The notes under the pieces are model-generated. The model was not told the origin of the DNA and searched no databases. It worked only from the letters and a program-made list of their open reading frames with translations. Made by a program: the position numbers and the translations under genes. 17,061 bases of DNA. Origin: Acidisphaera sp035272265. Its GTDB lineage: Bacteria; Pseudomonadota; Alphaproteobacteria; Acetobacterales; Acetobacteraceae. Below, piece by piece: positions 1 through 7,723 of the stretch (the first letter of the stretch is position 1; every line of letters starts with the position of its first letter). The stretch is from positions 1 to 17,061 of the forward strand of contig DATEQV010000090.1 of NCBI GenBank assembly GCA_035272265.1, written 5' to 3'.

Positions 1-2
1 TT

Positions 3-104
3 CCGGAATTTCTGTTGAATACCGACCAAACCAACATCTTCGCGAAATTCATCGCCGAACGTCAGGACACCAACAAGATGCAGACCTTCCACCTCGCCGC
101 ATGA
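3..104 (+). CDS. C-terminal fragment of unrecognised protein (5' end outside window)
   Basis: An open frame enters from the left edge and ends at a TGA at 102-104, giving about 33 residues that end in KMQTFHLAA. Codon choice (many third-position C and G) looks like real coding sequence, and no stop interrupts it. I do not recognise the family and too little is present to assign a function. GC content is near 50%, lower than the rest of the window and like the following 5' part of the Hint gene, so the two may share an origin. It is in a different frame from the Hint gene, so it is not simply that gene's N-terminus unless a frameshift lies between them. Confidence 0.4.
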   Translation, partial: PEFLLNTDQTNIFAKFIAERQDTNKMQTFHLAA

Positions 105-240
105 ACCGAAATTCTGAGCAAATCCCGGACTCTCAAGCATCAACAAAGACTTCACCAAAGGCCTTACCGTCGATTTCGTAAGCGGTGTCGACCAGTTCAT
201 CGTCGATGGCAAAAACTCGCCGTCAGGTAAGAACGCGACT
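105..240 (+). other. Open, coding-like stretch upstream of the Hint gene with no start codon
   Basis: In the frame of the Hint gene the sequence is open back to a TGA at 115-117. It reads as a plausible protein (for example DFTKGLTVDFVSGVDQFIVD at about 148-207), but it contains no ATG, GTG, TTG or CTG codon in frame. The reading resembles the surface-protein-like N-terminal part downstream. Either the Hint gene has lost its true start by deletion or frameshift, or translation begins only at 241 and the resemblance is coincidental. GC is about 50%. Confidence 0.45.
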
Positions 241-1530
241 ATGAGGGGCTCGTCCTTCTCGGGTTTCGCTACCGGCGACCAGATCGTCTTCTATAATATT
301 GGTCCGGCTCTTGAGGGAACTGGGCCAACTTACAATACCGGTTCCGGTAAGCTGACGTTCACCCTCAACGGTATCAATTATTCTCTGAACGCTTCGACTG
401 CCGATGGCCTGAATGACACCTTTCAGTTCGTCACTTACGGCGGTTACGTTGCGGTGCAAGACACCGCGATCCCGTGCTTTGTGACCGGTGCGCGCATCCT
501 GACCGCGCGTGGCGAGGTGCCGGTCGAGGGACTGCGTGTGGGCGACCAGGCGATGGCCCTGCTCGCCGGCGGCCTGCGGCGGATCCGCTGGATCGGTCAC
601 CGCCGGCTCGATCTGCGGACCCATCCGAAGCCGGAAACCGTGCACCCGATCAGCGTGTCCGCCGGCGCGTTCGCCGATGGCAGCCCGCATCGCGATCTCT
701 GGCTCAGCCCGGGGCATTTCGTGTTCGTCGACGGGGTGCTGATCCAGATCAGCAAGCTGGTGAATGGCGCCACCATCGTGCAGGTGCCGCGGCACGAGGT
801 CACCTACTGGCACGTCGAGCTCGACCAACATGACGTGCTGCTCGCCGAAGGACTCCAGGTCGAGAGCTACCTGGACACCGGCAACCGCAATGCCTTCGCC
901 AATGCCGAGAGCTTCGTCGAGCTGCATCCGGATTTCATGCCTAAGCACTGGACCGAGACCTGCGCACCGCTGGCGATGTCGGGCCCGCAGATCACGGCGG
1001 TGCAGGCGCGCCTGCTGCGGCGCGCCACCGAGGAACTCGGCTACGCCATCACCTATGATTGCGATCTGCATCTGGTCGTCGATGGTCAGATCGTCTCCGC
1101 CTGCGAGGCCGAGATCGGCCAGTATCGCTTCGGGCTTCCGGCCGGAGCGTCGGACATCCGCCTGATGTCGCGCGTCTCGGTTCCCGCGCACATGGTGCCG
1201 GGGAGCCACGATACGCGGCCCCTGGGCGTGCGGGTGAGCCGCATCCGGCTCGACGACGCGCACAGTGTTCCGCTCGACCGGCCCGATCTGGACGACGGCT
1301 GGCATGGCTTGGAGAGCGACGACATCGCGACGTGGCGCTGGACGGCCGGCGCGGCGCGACTGCCTGCCGGCGCCCGGACCATCAGCATCGAGCTGATCGG
1401 CGACCGCACCTACACGTATTGGGACCGGGCCGCCCTGTGCGGGACAGAGTCGTCGCACGCGATCGAGAGCCCGTTCCTGCGGACCGCCCCCCCGAGCGAC
1501 TACGCGAACTGTGCCCGTCCCGCGGCCTGA
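241..1530 (+). CDS. Hint_2-type (Hedgehog/intein-like) domain protein, possibly 5'-truncated
   Basis: From the first ATG the product is 429 residues. Residues 1-78 are a Gly/Ser/Thr/Asn-rich, surface-protein-like segment. The Hint_2-like domain starts at Cys79 (CFVTGARILTARGEVPVEGL) and continues through a WIGHR motif, the RDLWLSPGHFVFVDGVLI block and the VTYWHVELDQHDVLLAEGL block to SYLDTGNR near residue 218. These blocks are typical of large Hint_2 families in Acetobacteraceae and Rhodobacteraceae. The remaining C-terminal half has no recognised domain. Hint folds perform self-cleavage or splicing in inteins and Hedgehog; for this family the role is unproven, and a secreted or surface protein is an inference. 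No signal peptide is visible. GC is about 54% for codons before Cys79 and about 75% just after it. The frame is open upstream without a start codon, so the annotated start may be wrong or the gene damaged. It converges on edd with 11 bases between stops. Confidence 0.8.
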   Translation: MRGSSFSGFATGDQIVFYNIGPALEGTGPTYNTGSGKLTFTLNGINYSLNASTADGLNDTFQFVTYGGYVAVQDTAIPCFVTGARILTARGEVPVEGLRVGDQAMALLAGGLRRIRWIGHRRLDLRTHPKPETVHPISVSAGAFADGSPHRDLWLSPGHFVFVDGVLIQISKLVNGATIVQVPRHEVTYWHVELDQHDVLLAEGLQVESYLDTGNRNAFANAESFVELHPDFMPKHWTETCAPLAMSGPQITAVQARLLRRATEELGYAITYDCDLHLVVDGQIVSACEAEIGQYRFGLPAGASDIRLMSRVSVPAHMVPGSHDTRPLGVRVSRIRLDDAHSVPLDRPDLDDGWHGLESDDIATWRWTAGAARLPAGARTISIELIGDRTYTYWDRAALCGTESSHAIESPFLRTAPPSDYANCARPAA

Positions 1531-1541
1531 CTTAACGGCGC

Positions 1542-3377
1542 TTAGGCGGCGATCCCCTCGAAGATCGTCGCGCCGGCATCGGCAGGGCCGACCGCGCGGC
1601 GGAAGACCGAGAACAACTCCCGCCCGGTGCCGCGCGACGAGGCGTCGAGATCGACCGTCTCGGCTGTGCGCGCCGCCCAGGTCGCTGGGTCGACGCACAC
1701 GGTGAGCGTGCCCGCGACCGCATCGACGCACACGATGTCGCCGTCGCGCACTTTCGCGATCGCGCCGCCCTCCGCTGCCTCGGGCGTCACGTGAATCGCC
1801 GCCGGCACCTTGCCGGACGCGCCCGACATTCGTCCGTCCGTCACGAGCGCCACGCGATGCCCACGATCCTGCAGCACGCCGAGCGGCGGCATCAGCTTGT
1901 GCAGCTCCGGCATCCCGTTCGCGCGCGGCCCCTGGAACCGCACGACGGCGACCATGTCGCCGTCCAGCGCGCCGGACTTGAACGCCGCCTGCAACTCTTC
2001 CTGGCTGTCGAACACCCGTGCGGGCGCCTCGATCACCAAGCGGTCGGCCGCGATGGCGGACGTCTTGATGACCGCGTGGCCGAGTTCTCCGCGCAGCACC
2101 GTCAATCCGCCGGTCGGCGCGAACGGCGCCGCCGGCCCGCGCAGCACCGCTTCGTCGCCGCTGGACGACGGCGGATCGGTCCACGTCACGCCGCCGTCCG
2201 CCGCCAGCTTCGGCTCGCGCGCGTAGAGCGACAGCCCGGTTCCCCACACCGTCTGCACGTCCTCGTGCAGCAGCCCGGCGTCGATCAGTTCGCGGATCAC
2301 GAACCCCATGCCGCCGGCAGCGTGGAAGTGGTTCACGTCCGCCGACCCGTTCGGATAGATACGCGCCAGCAACGGCACGATTTCGGCAAGGTCGGACAGA
2401 TCCTCCCACAGCAGGCGGATGCCGGCGGCCGACGCCATCGCGAGCAGGTGGATCGTGTGGTTGGTCGAGCCGCCGGTCGCGTGCAGCCCGACGATCGCGT
2501 TGACGAAGGCCCGCTCGTCGAGCATGCGGCCGACCGGCGTGTAGTCGTTGCCGAGTACGGTGATCTGAAGCGCACGGCGCGCCGCCTCGCGCGTCAGCGC
2601 ATCGCGCAGCGTCGTGTTCGGGTTGACGAACGCCGCACCCGGCAAGTGCAGCCCCATCACCTCCATCATCATCTGGTTGGTGTTCGCCGTGCCGTAGAAC
2701 GTGCAGGTGCCGGGGCCGTGATAGGATTGCGACTCGGCCTCCAGCAGCGCATCGCGCCCGACCTTCCCCTCGGCATAGAGCTGGCGGATCTTCGCCTTGT
2801 CGCGGTTGGGCATCCCGGACGTCATCGGGCCGGCCGGGATGAACACTGCGGGCAGATGCCCGAACGACAAGGCGCCGATCACCAGCCCGGGGACGATCTT
2901 GTCGCAGATGCCGAGGAACACCGCGGCGTCGAACGTCTGGTGCGACAGCGCGACCGCGGTGCTCAGCGCGATCACGTCGCGCGAGAACAGCGACAGTTCC
3001 ATCCCCGCCTCGCCCTGGGTGATCCCGTCGCACATCGCCGGCACGCCGCCCGCGACCTGCGCCACGCCGCCCGCCTCGCGCGCCGCGTCGCGGATGATCT
3101 CGGGGAAGCGCTCATACGGCTGATGCGCGGACAGCATGTCGTTGTAGGCGGTGACGATCCCGAGGCTCGGCACCTCCCCGCCGCGCAAGGCGGCTTTGTC
3201 CTCCGGCCCGCAGGCGGCGAAGCCGTGCGCGAGATTGGCGCAGCCGAGCCTCGCCCGGCTTGGGCGTTTCGCCGCCGCCTCGACGCCGTCCAGATAGCGC
3301 CGCCGCGTATCACGGCTTCGTGCAGCGATCCGCTCCGTGACGTCCATAAGTCGCGCGTGAGGATTGGGCGTGGTCAT
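1542..3377 (-). CDS. edd: 6-phosphogluconate dehydratase (Entner-Doudoroff pathway)
   Basis: The 611-residue product belongs to the IlvD/Edd dehydratase family, close to the usual Edd length (about 600). It converts 6-phosphogluconate to 2-keto-3-deoxy-6-phosphogluconate in the cytoplasm using a [4Fe-4S] cluster. Visible landmarks are the first family signature GICDKIVPGLVIGA with Cys158, the GTCTFYGTANTNQMMMEVMG block with Cys225 (both likely cluster ligands), HATGGSTNHTIHL, and the C-terminal signature region TDGRMSGASGKVPAAIHVTPEA. VTAYNDMLSAHQPYE near residues 75-89 is typical of Edd rather than IlvD. I chose the ATG at 3377 because GGAG lies 8 bases upstream; an ATG four codons earlier (3389) is possible. 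The aldolase gene eda does not follow. Transcription diverges from hss across a 251-base region. Confidence 0.95.
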   Translation of the reverse strand: MTTPNPHARLMDVTERIAARSRDTRRRYLDGVEAAAKRPSRARLGCANLAHGFAACGPEDKAALRGGEVPSLGIVTAYNDMLSAHQPYERFPEIIRDAAREAGGVAQVAGGVPAMCDGITQGEAGMELSLFSRDVIALSTAVALSHQTFDAAVFLGICDKIVPGLVIGALSFGHLPAVFIPAGPMTSGMPNRDKAKIRQLYAEGKVGRDALLEAESQSYHGPGTCTFYGTANTNQMMMEVMGLHLPGAAFVNPNTTLRDALTREAARRALQITVLGNDYTPVGRMLDERAFVNAIVGLHATGGSTNHTIHLLAMASAAGIRLLWEDLSDLAEIVPLLARIYPNGSADVNHFHAAGGMGFVIRELIDAGLLHEDVQTVWGTGLSLYAREPKLAADGGVTWTDPPSSSGDEAVLRGPAAPFAPTGGLTVLRGELGHAVIKTSAIAADRLVIEAPARVFDSQEELQAAFKSGALDGDMVAVVRFQGPRANGMPELHKLMPPLGVLQDRGHRVALVTDGRMSGASGKVPAAIHVTPEAAEGGAIAKVRDGDIVCVDAVAGTLTVCVDPATWAARTAETVDLDASSRGTGRELFSVFRRAVGPADAGATIFEGIAA

Positions 3378-3416
3378 AGGCCGCTCCATCGGGTTCCGGC
3401 AGAGGGCCCGCAGGAT

Positions 3417-3433
3417 CCCCGGCTGTGCTGGGG
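3417..3433. other. Short inverted repeat in the edd-hss divergent region
   Basis: CCCCGGC and GCTGGGG flank a 3-base loop, allowing a 7-bp stem with one G-T pair. It lies 40 bases upstream of the edd start and about 196 bases before hss. It could be an operator or an RNA hairpin in the edd leader, but in GC-rich DNA such a repeat can arise by chance. I see no convincing -35/-10 pair or known riboswitch in the rest of 3378-3628. Confidence 0.2.
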
Positions 3434-3628
3434 CGCGGAGCCTCGGGCTGCTTCCTTGTCCGCGCGACGCAAAAGGGGTGCCACGCCCCGACCCATGGCG
3501 GCCCGGCGGCGTTGGGGCCGGCTTTCGCTCAGGCAGCCTATCGACCTCAGGCCAGTGGACAGGCAAACACGCGCGGCCACCGGTTGAACCGTAGACCGCG
3601 CCGCGGTGTGTTCGGAGACGACAGAACG

Positions 3629-5038
3629 ATGACAACGCACGCGACCTTCAACGGCCGCCTGGTGATTCTAGGCTTCGGCAGCATCGGCCAGGGCGTGTTG
3701 CCCTTGATCCTGCGGCACATCGACATGCCGCGCGAGCGCATCCACATCGTCACCGCCGATGCGCGAGGCGCTGCCGAGGCGGCGGAGTATGGCATCGAGC
3801 ATACGATCATACCGGTCACCCGCGAGAACTTCCGCGCAGTGCTGGGCCCGCTGCTAGGCCGCGGCGATTTCCTGCTCAACCTGTCGGTGGATGTCTCGTC
3901 GGTGGCGATGGTGCGGCTGTGCCGCGAGGCCGGCGCGCTTTACCTCGACACCTGCGTGGAGCCCTGGGCCGGCGGCTACACCGATCCGTCGCTGTCACCG
4001 TCCGAGCGCAGCAACTACGCCCTGCGCGAGAGCGCGCTGGCGCTGCGGCGACCCGGAGCAGGCGACCCGACCGCGGTGATGACCCACGGCGCCAATCCGG
4101 GGCTGGTGTCGCACTTCGTCAAGCAGGCGCTGCTCAACGTCGCGGCCGATACCGGCGTGGACGTGGGCATGCCGGCCACGCGCGGCGACTGGGCGAACCT
4201 CGCGGCAACGCTGGGCGTGAAGGTGATCCACATCGCCGAACGCGACACCCAGACGGACGGCAGAGCGAAGCAGCGTGGCGAGTTCGTCAACACATGGTCG
4301 GTCGACGGCTTCGTCGGCGAAGGCAACCAACCGGCCGAACTGGGCTGGGGCACGCACGAGAAGCACCTGCCGCCCGATGCCCGCCATCACGAGTTCGGCT
4401 GCGGCGCGGCGATCTACCTCAATCGCCGCGGGGCTGCGACGCGCGTGCGCAGCTGGACGCCGCTGGAAGGCCCTTACCACGGCTTCCTCATCACGCATAA
4501 CGAGGCGATTTCCATCGCCGACTATTATTCGGTGATCGAGGGCGGGGCCGTCCGGTACAGGCCGACGGTCCATTATGCCTACCATCCGAGCGATCACGCG
4601 GTGCTGTCGCTGCACGAACTGGCCGGCAAGAACTGGCACCTGCAGCCGACGACGCGGATCATGATGGAGGACATCGACGACGGCATCGACGAGCTGGGCG
4701 TGCTGCTGATGGGACATGCGCGCGGCGCCTACTGGTATGGCTCGCGCCTGTCGATCGAGGAGGCGCGCCGTCTGGCGCCGCGCAACAATGCCACCTCGTT
4801 GCAGGTGACCGCGGCGGTGCTGGCCGGCATGGTCTGGGCGATCGAAAACCCGCAGGCCGGCGTGGTGGAGGCCGACGAGCTCGACCATGTCCGGATCATG
4901 GAGATCACGACACCGTATCTCGGCGAAATGGCCGGGGCCTACAGCGACTGGACGCCGCTGGCCGATCGCGGCGGGCTGTTCCCCGAGGAGCTGGACACGG
5001 ACTGCCCGTGTCAGTTCGGGAACTTCCGCGTCACCTGA
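3629..5038 (+). CDS. hss: Homospermidine synthase
   Basis: The 469-residue product matches the bacterial homospermidine synthase family in length (about 470-480) and layout. The family uses bound NAD+ to join two putrescines, or putrescine and spermidine, into homospermidine, a main polyamine in many alphaproteobacteria. The N-terminus holds a Rossmann nucleotide-binding loop, ILGFGSIGQG at residues 13-22. Further family-like blocks are LYLDTCVEPWAGGYTDP, MTHGANPGLVSHFVKQALL and TRGDWANLAATLGVKVIHIA. The ATG at 3629 is preceded by GGAGA with about 10 bases of spacing; the frame is open further upstream, but that reading does not look coding. The decarboxylase gene that would make the putrescine substrate follows after 110 bases on the same strand. 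Function is assigned from the family; polyamine specificity was not tested. Confidence 0.92.
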   Translation: MTTHATFNGRLVILGFGSIGQGVLPLILRHIDMPRERIHIVTADARGAAEAAEYGIEHTIIPVTRENFRAVLGPLLGRGDFLLNLSVDVSSVAMVRLCREAGALYLDTCVEPWAGGYTDPSLSPSERSNYALRESALALRRPGAGDPTAVMTHGANPGLVSHFVKQALLNVAADTGVDVGMPATRGDWANLAATLGVKVIHIAERDTQTDGRAKQRGEFVNTWSVDGFVGEGNQPAELGWGTHEKHLPPDARHHEFGCGAAIYLNRRGAATRVRSWTPLEGPYHGFLITHNEAISIADYYSVIEGGAVRYRPTVHYAYHPSDHAVLSLHELAGKNWHLQPTTRIMMEDIDDGIDELGVLLMGHARGAYWYGSRLSIEEARRLAPRNNATSLQVTAAVLAGMVWAIENPQAGVVEADELDHVRIMEITTPYLGEMAGAYSDWTPLADRGGLFPEELDTDCPCQFGNFRVT

Positions 5039-5043
5039 CCGGC

Positions 5044-5087
5044 GCCGGGCCGGCGATGTCACGGCGGCGACCGTTGCCGGCCCCGGC
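5044..5087 (+). terminator. GC-rich hairpin between hss and the decarboxylase gene
   Basis: Bases 5044-5054 (GCCGGGCCGGC) pair with 5076-5087 (GCCGGCCCCGGC) to form an 11-bp stem with one bulged C and a 21-base loop. It begins six bases after the hss stop codon. No T-run follows, so it is not a classical intrinsic terminator. It might slow polymerase, protect the hss mRNA end, or reduce read-through into the decarboxylase gene. Confidence 0.3.
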
Positions 5088-5148
5088 CGTCCGAGCCTAA
5101 AGCTGCCGGCGGCGCGCGAGCGAAACAGCCAGGGGGAATCCCGGTTCG

Positions 5149-7527
5149 ATGGAATACGAGCGGAGGTTCAAGTTCCTCGTCTGTGCGCGCGCATTCGACG
5201 ACGACGATCTCGAAGGCCAGAGACTCGCCCAGATCGTCGATGAGGTCACGCGCATCGGCTACACCGTCATCAAGGCGCGCAAGCCGGACGACGCCGAACT
5301 CGTCATACGGACCGACGCCGCGGTGGGCTGCGTGGTCCTCGACTGGGGCAAGCAGGGGCCGCAAGGCAAGATGGCGGCGCTGGTGCAGTTCATCCGCAGG
5401 CGCGGACTGGACACGCCGATCTACATCCTGGTGCGCCATCACCGGCTGGAGGACATCCCGGTCGACGTGCTGCACGAGGCCGACGGCTATGTCTTCCTGG
5501 CCGAGGAAACGCCGGAGTTCATCGCCAAGAATCTCGTCAGCCGGCTGCGCCAGTACGCCGAGACGCTGAAGACGCCGTTCTTCGGCGCCCTCGTCGACTA
5601 CAACGAGGAAGCCAACCAGCTCTGGACCTGTCCGGGGCACAACGGCGGCGTGTTCTACTCGCGCAGCCCGATCGGACGCATCTTCGTCGACCATCTCGGC
5701 GAGGCGGTGTTTCGCGACGACCTCGACAACTCGGTCGTCGAACTCGGCGACCTGCTGACGCATGAAGGACCGGCGCTGGCCGCGCAGCGCGAGGCGGCGA
5801 AGATTTTCGGCGCCGAGCGGACCTATTTCGTGCTGAACGGCACGTCCACGTCGAACAAGGTCGTGTTGCAGGGACTCGTCGCGCCCGGCGACCTCGTGCT
5901 GTTCGACCGCAACAACCACAAGGCGGCGCATCACGGCGCGCTGCTGCTCGGCGGCGGCATCCCGATCTTCCTGCCGACGGACCGCAACGCGTACGGGCTG
6001 ATCGGCCCGCTCGATGCCGACGCGCTGGACGAGGCGGCGCTGCGCGAGCGCATCCGCACGCATCCGCTGGTCGACGATCCGCAGGCGTGGCGGCGCGAGC
6101 GGCCGTTCCGCGTGGCGGTGATCGAACAGTGCACGTACGACGGCACGATCCACTCGACCGAGCAGATCATCAGGCGCATCGGGCATCTGTGCGACTATAT
6201 CCTGTTCGACGAGGCCTGGGGCGGCTTCATGAAGTTCCATCCGATCTATCGCGGCCGCTACGCGATGGGGCTGCAGGGACTGGACGCGAGCGCCCCCGGC
6301 ATCATGGCGACGCAGTCGACGCACAAGCAGCTCGCGAGCTTCTCGCAGGCCAGCCAGATCCATGTGCGCGACAGCCACATCGCCGGCCAGGCGCGGCGGC
6401 TGGAGCATCGGCGGTTCAATGAGATGTTCATGATGCACGCCAGCACGTCGCCGTTCTATCCGCTGTTCGCGAGCCTGGATGTCGGCGCGCAGATGATGAA
6501 GGGCCGCAGCGGCGAGGTGCTGTGGGACGACACGATCCGCTTGGGCATCGAGTTGCGCAAGAAGCTGCGCGCCGTCGCGCAGGAAATCCGGGTGCGCGAG
6601 GCGGACCCGGCCCGGCAGTGGTTTTTCGAACCCTTCGTCCCCGAACGGGCCACCATCCGCGACGACGGCGGCGAGCGCGAGGTGCCGTGGGAGGATGTGC
6701 CGACCGACGCGCTGGCCACCGATCCGTCCTTCTGGGCGCTGGCGCCGGGCACGCGGTGGCACGGCTTCACCCATGTCGGCAACGGCTGGGCGATGACGGA
6801 TCCGAACAAGCTGACGCTGCTCACGCCCGGTTTCGACCGGCAGACCGGCGAGTACGCCGACCAGGGCGTCCCCGCGCCGGTGCTCGCCGCGTGGCTGCGC
6901 GAGAACCGCGTGGTGCCGGAGAAGAACGACCTGAACTCGATCCTGTTCCTGCTGACGCCCGGCGTGGAAAGCAGCAAGGCGGGCAACCTCGTCAGCGCAC
7001 TGGTCTATTTCAAGCGCCAGCACGACGACAACGTACCGCTGGACGACGCGATGCCCGAATTCGTCCGAGCGCGCCCCGCGCGCTACCGCGGCGTCGGCCT
7101 GCGCGACCTGTGCGCGGAGATGCACGCCTATTACCGGCAGGCCGGCACCAGCACGCTGCAGCGCGCCCAGTTCCGCGCCGAGCACTTCCCCGCACCGGCC
7201 ATGCATCCGGCCGAAGCGATGCAGCGCCTCGTGCGCAACGACGTCGACTACGTGCCGATCGAGCAGGCCGCCGGGCGGATCGCGACGACGCTGTGGGTGG
7301 TTTATCCGCCGGGGATCGCGACCGTCGTTCCGGGCGAGCGGCTGACCGAGGCGGCGCAGCCCATGATCGCGTATCTGCGCATCTTCGAGCAGGCCGCCAA
7401 CTTGTTCCCCGGGTTCGAGACCGAAATCCAGGGCATCTATCGCGAAGCCGAGCCGGACGGCCGCGTGCGGTTCCGGACCTATGTCGTCAAGGAACACGGC
7501 GCGGGATACTCGCCGCATGCCGTATGA
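5149..7527 (+). CDS. Orn/Lys/Arg-type PLP decarboxylase, most likely ornithine decarboxylase
   Basis: The 792-residue product is a fold-type I basic amino acid decarboxylase of the SpeC/SpeF, LdcI and AdiA group (711-756 residues in E. coli). Residues about 8-140 form the response-regulator-like wing domain. The PLP core includes CPGHNGGVFY, YFVLNGTSTSNKVV, DLVLFDRNNHKAAHHGAL, Asp354 in LFDEAWGGF and the Schiff-base Lys393 in ATQSTHKQLASFSQASQIH. The C-terminal half (LLTPGFDRQTGEYADQGVPA, VVPEKNDLNSILFLLTP, YPPGI..VVPGE) is closest by memory to SpeC/SpeF ornithine decarboxylases, while the wing domain looks more like LdcI/AdiA. Ornithine is therefore favoured, and hss upstream supports putrescine production; lysine or arginine cannot be excluded. 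The ATG at 5149 has AGGGGGA about 11 bases upstream. The 3' end overlaps chaB. Confidence 0.9.
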   Translation: MEYERRFKFLVCARAFDDDDLEGQRLAQIVDEVTRIGYTVIKARKPDDAELVIRTDAAVGCVVLDWGKQGPQGKMAALVQFIRRRGLDTPIYILVRHHRLEDIPVDVLHEADGYVFLAEETPEFIAKNLVSRLRQYAETLKTPFFGALVDYNEEANQLWTCPGHNGGVFYSRSPIGRIFVDHLGEAVFRDDLDNSVVELGDLLTHEGPALAAQREAAKIFGAERTYFVLNGTSTSNKVVLQGLVAPGDLVLFDRNNHKAAHHGALLLGGGIPIFLPTDRNAYGLIGPLDADALDEAALRERIRTHPLVDDPQAWRRERPFRVAVIEQCTYDGTIHSTEQIIRRIGHLCDYILFDEAWGGFMKFHPIYRGRYAMGLQGLDASAPGIMATQSTHKQLASFSQASQIHVRDSHIAGQARRLEHRRFNEMFMMHASTSPFYPLFASLDVGAQMMKGRSGEVLWDDTIRLGIELRKKLRAVAQEIRVREADPARQWFFEPFVPERATIRDDGGEREVPWEDVPTDALATDPSFWALAPGTRWHGFTHVGNGWAMTDPNKLTLLTPGFDRQTGEYADQGVPAPVLAAWLRENRVVPEKNDLNSILFLLTPGVESSKAGNLVSALVYFKRQHDDNVPLDDAMPEFVRARPARYRGVGLRDLCAEMHAYYRQAGTSTLQRAQFRAEHFPAPAMHPAEAMQRLVRNDVDYVPIEQAAGRIATTLWVVYPPGIATVVPGERLTEAAQPMIAYLRIFEQAANLFPGFETEIQGIYREAEPDGRVRFRTYVVKEHGAGYSPHAV

Positions 7528-7723
7528 GACCAACGACGATCTGCCCGCCGGCGTGCGTCGTGTGCTGCCCGAGCATGCCCAGGACATCTATCGTGCCGCC
7601 TTCAACAGCGCGTGGTTCGCGGGCTACGCACAGGCGGACGAGGCCACGGCGCATCGGATCGCGTGGGCGGCCGTGAAGCGCAGCTACCGCAAAGTCGGCG
7701 ATGCATGGGTGCCGAAGCGCTGA
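7517..7723 (+). CDS. chaB: ChaB-family small protein
   Basis: The 68-residue product starts MPYETNDDLPAGVRRVLPEH and continues AQDIYRAAFNSAWF, then ATAHRIAWAAVKRSY. This is nearly the full pattern of E. coli ChaB (76 residues), annotated as a putative regulator of cation transport beside ChaA. Its molecular function is not well established. The start lies inside the decarboxylase gene, overlapping its last 11 bases in another frame, which suggests translational coupling. No chaA-like cation exchanger gene is in the window. The linker between the AFNSAW and TAHRIAW motifs is shorter than in E. coli. A link with polyamine or cation balance is inferred from position only. Confidence 0.88.
   Translation: MPYETNDDLPAGVRRVLPEHAQDIYRAAFNSAWFAGYAQADEATAHRIAWAAVKRSYRKVGDAWVPKR

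Noticed and set aside
101..181. A 26-residue ORF starting at the ATG that overlaps the first stop codon as ATGA
   Set aside because: It has no visible ribosome-binding site, no recognisable sequence, and lies in the damaged-looking region before the Hint gene.
475..1530. A true splicing intein
   Set aside because: No host protein continues across the domain and no clear C-terminal His-Asn followed by Cys/Ser/Thr was found; the blocks match Hint_2 proteins instead.
223..3033. A 936-codon open frame on the minus strand covering the Hint gene and most of edd
   Set aside because: Its sequence is Arg/Ala/Gly-rich low-complexity text with no family motif; it is the out-of-frame shadow of edd and the antisense of the Hint gene in GC-rich DNA.
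1791..3587. A 598-codon plus-strand frame opposite edd
   Set aside because: Arg-rich and without motifs, fully explained as the antisense of edd.
3378..3628. A known riboswitch or leader RNA between edd and hss
   Set aside because: Only a short 7-bp inverted repeat was seen; no recognisable riboswitch core or tandem stem arrangement was found by eye.
5059..7587. An 842-codon open frame antisense to the decarboxylase gene
   Set aside because: The plus-strand frame carries clear PLP-enzyme motifs; the antisense reading is an Arg/His/Val-rich shadow.
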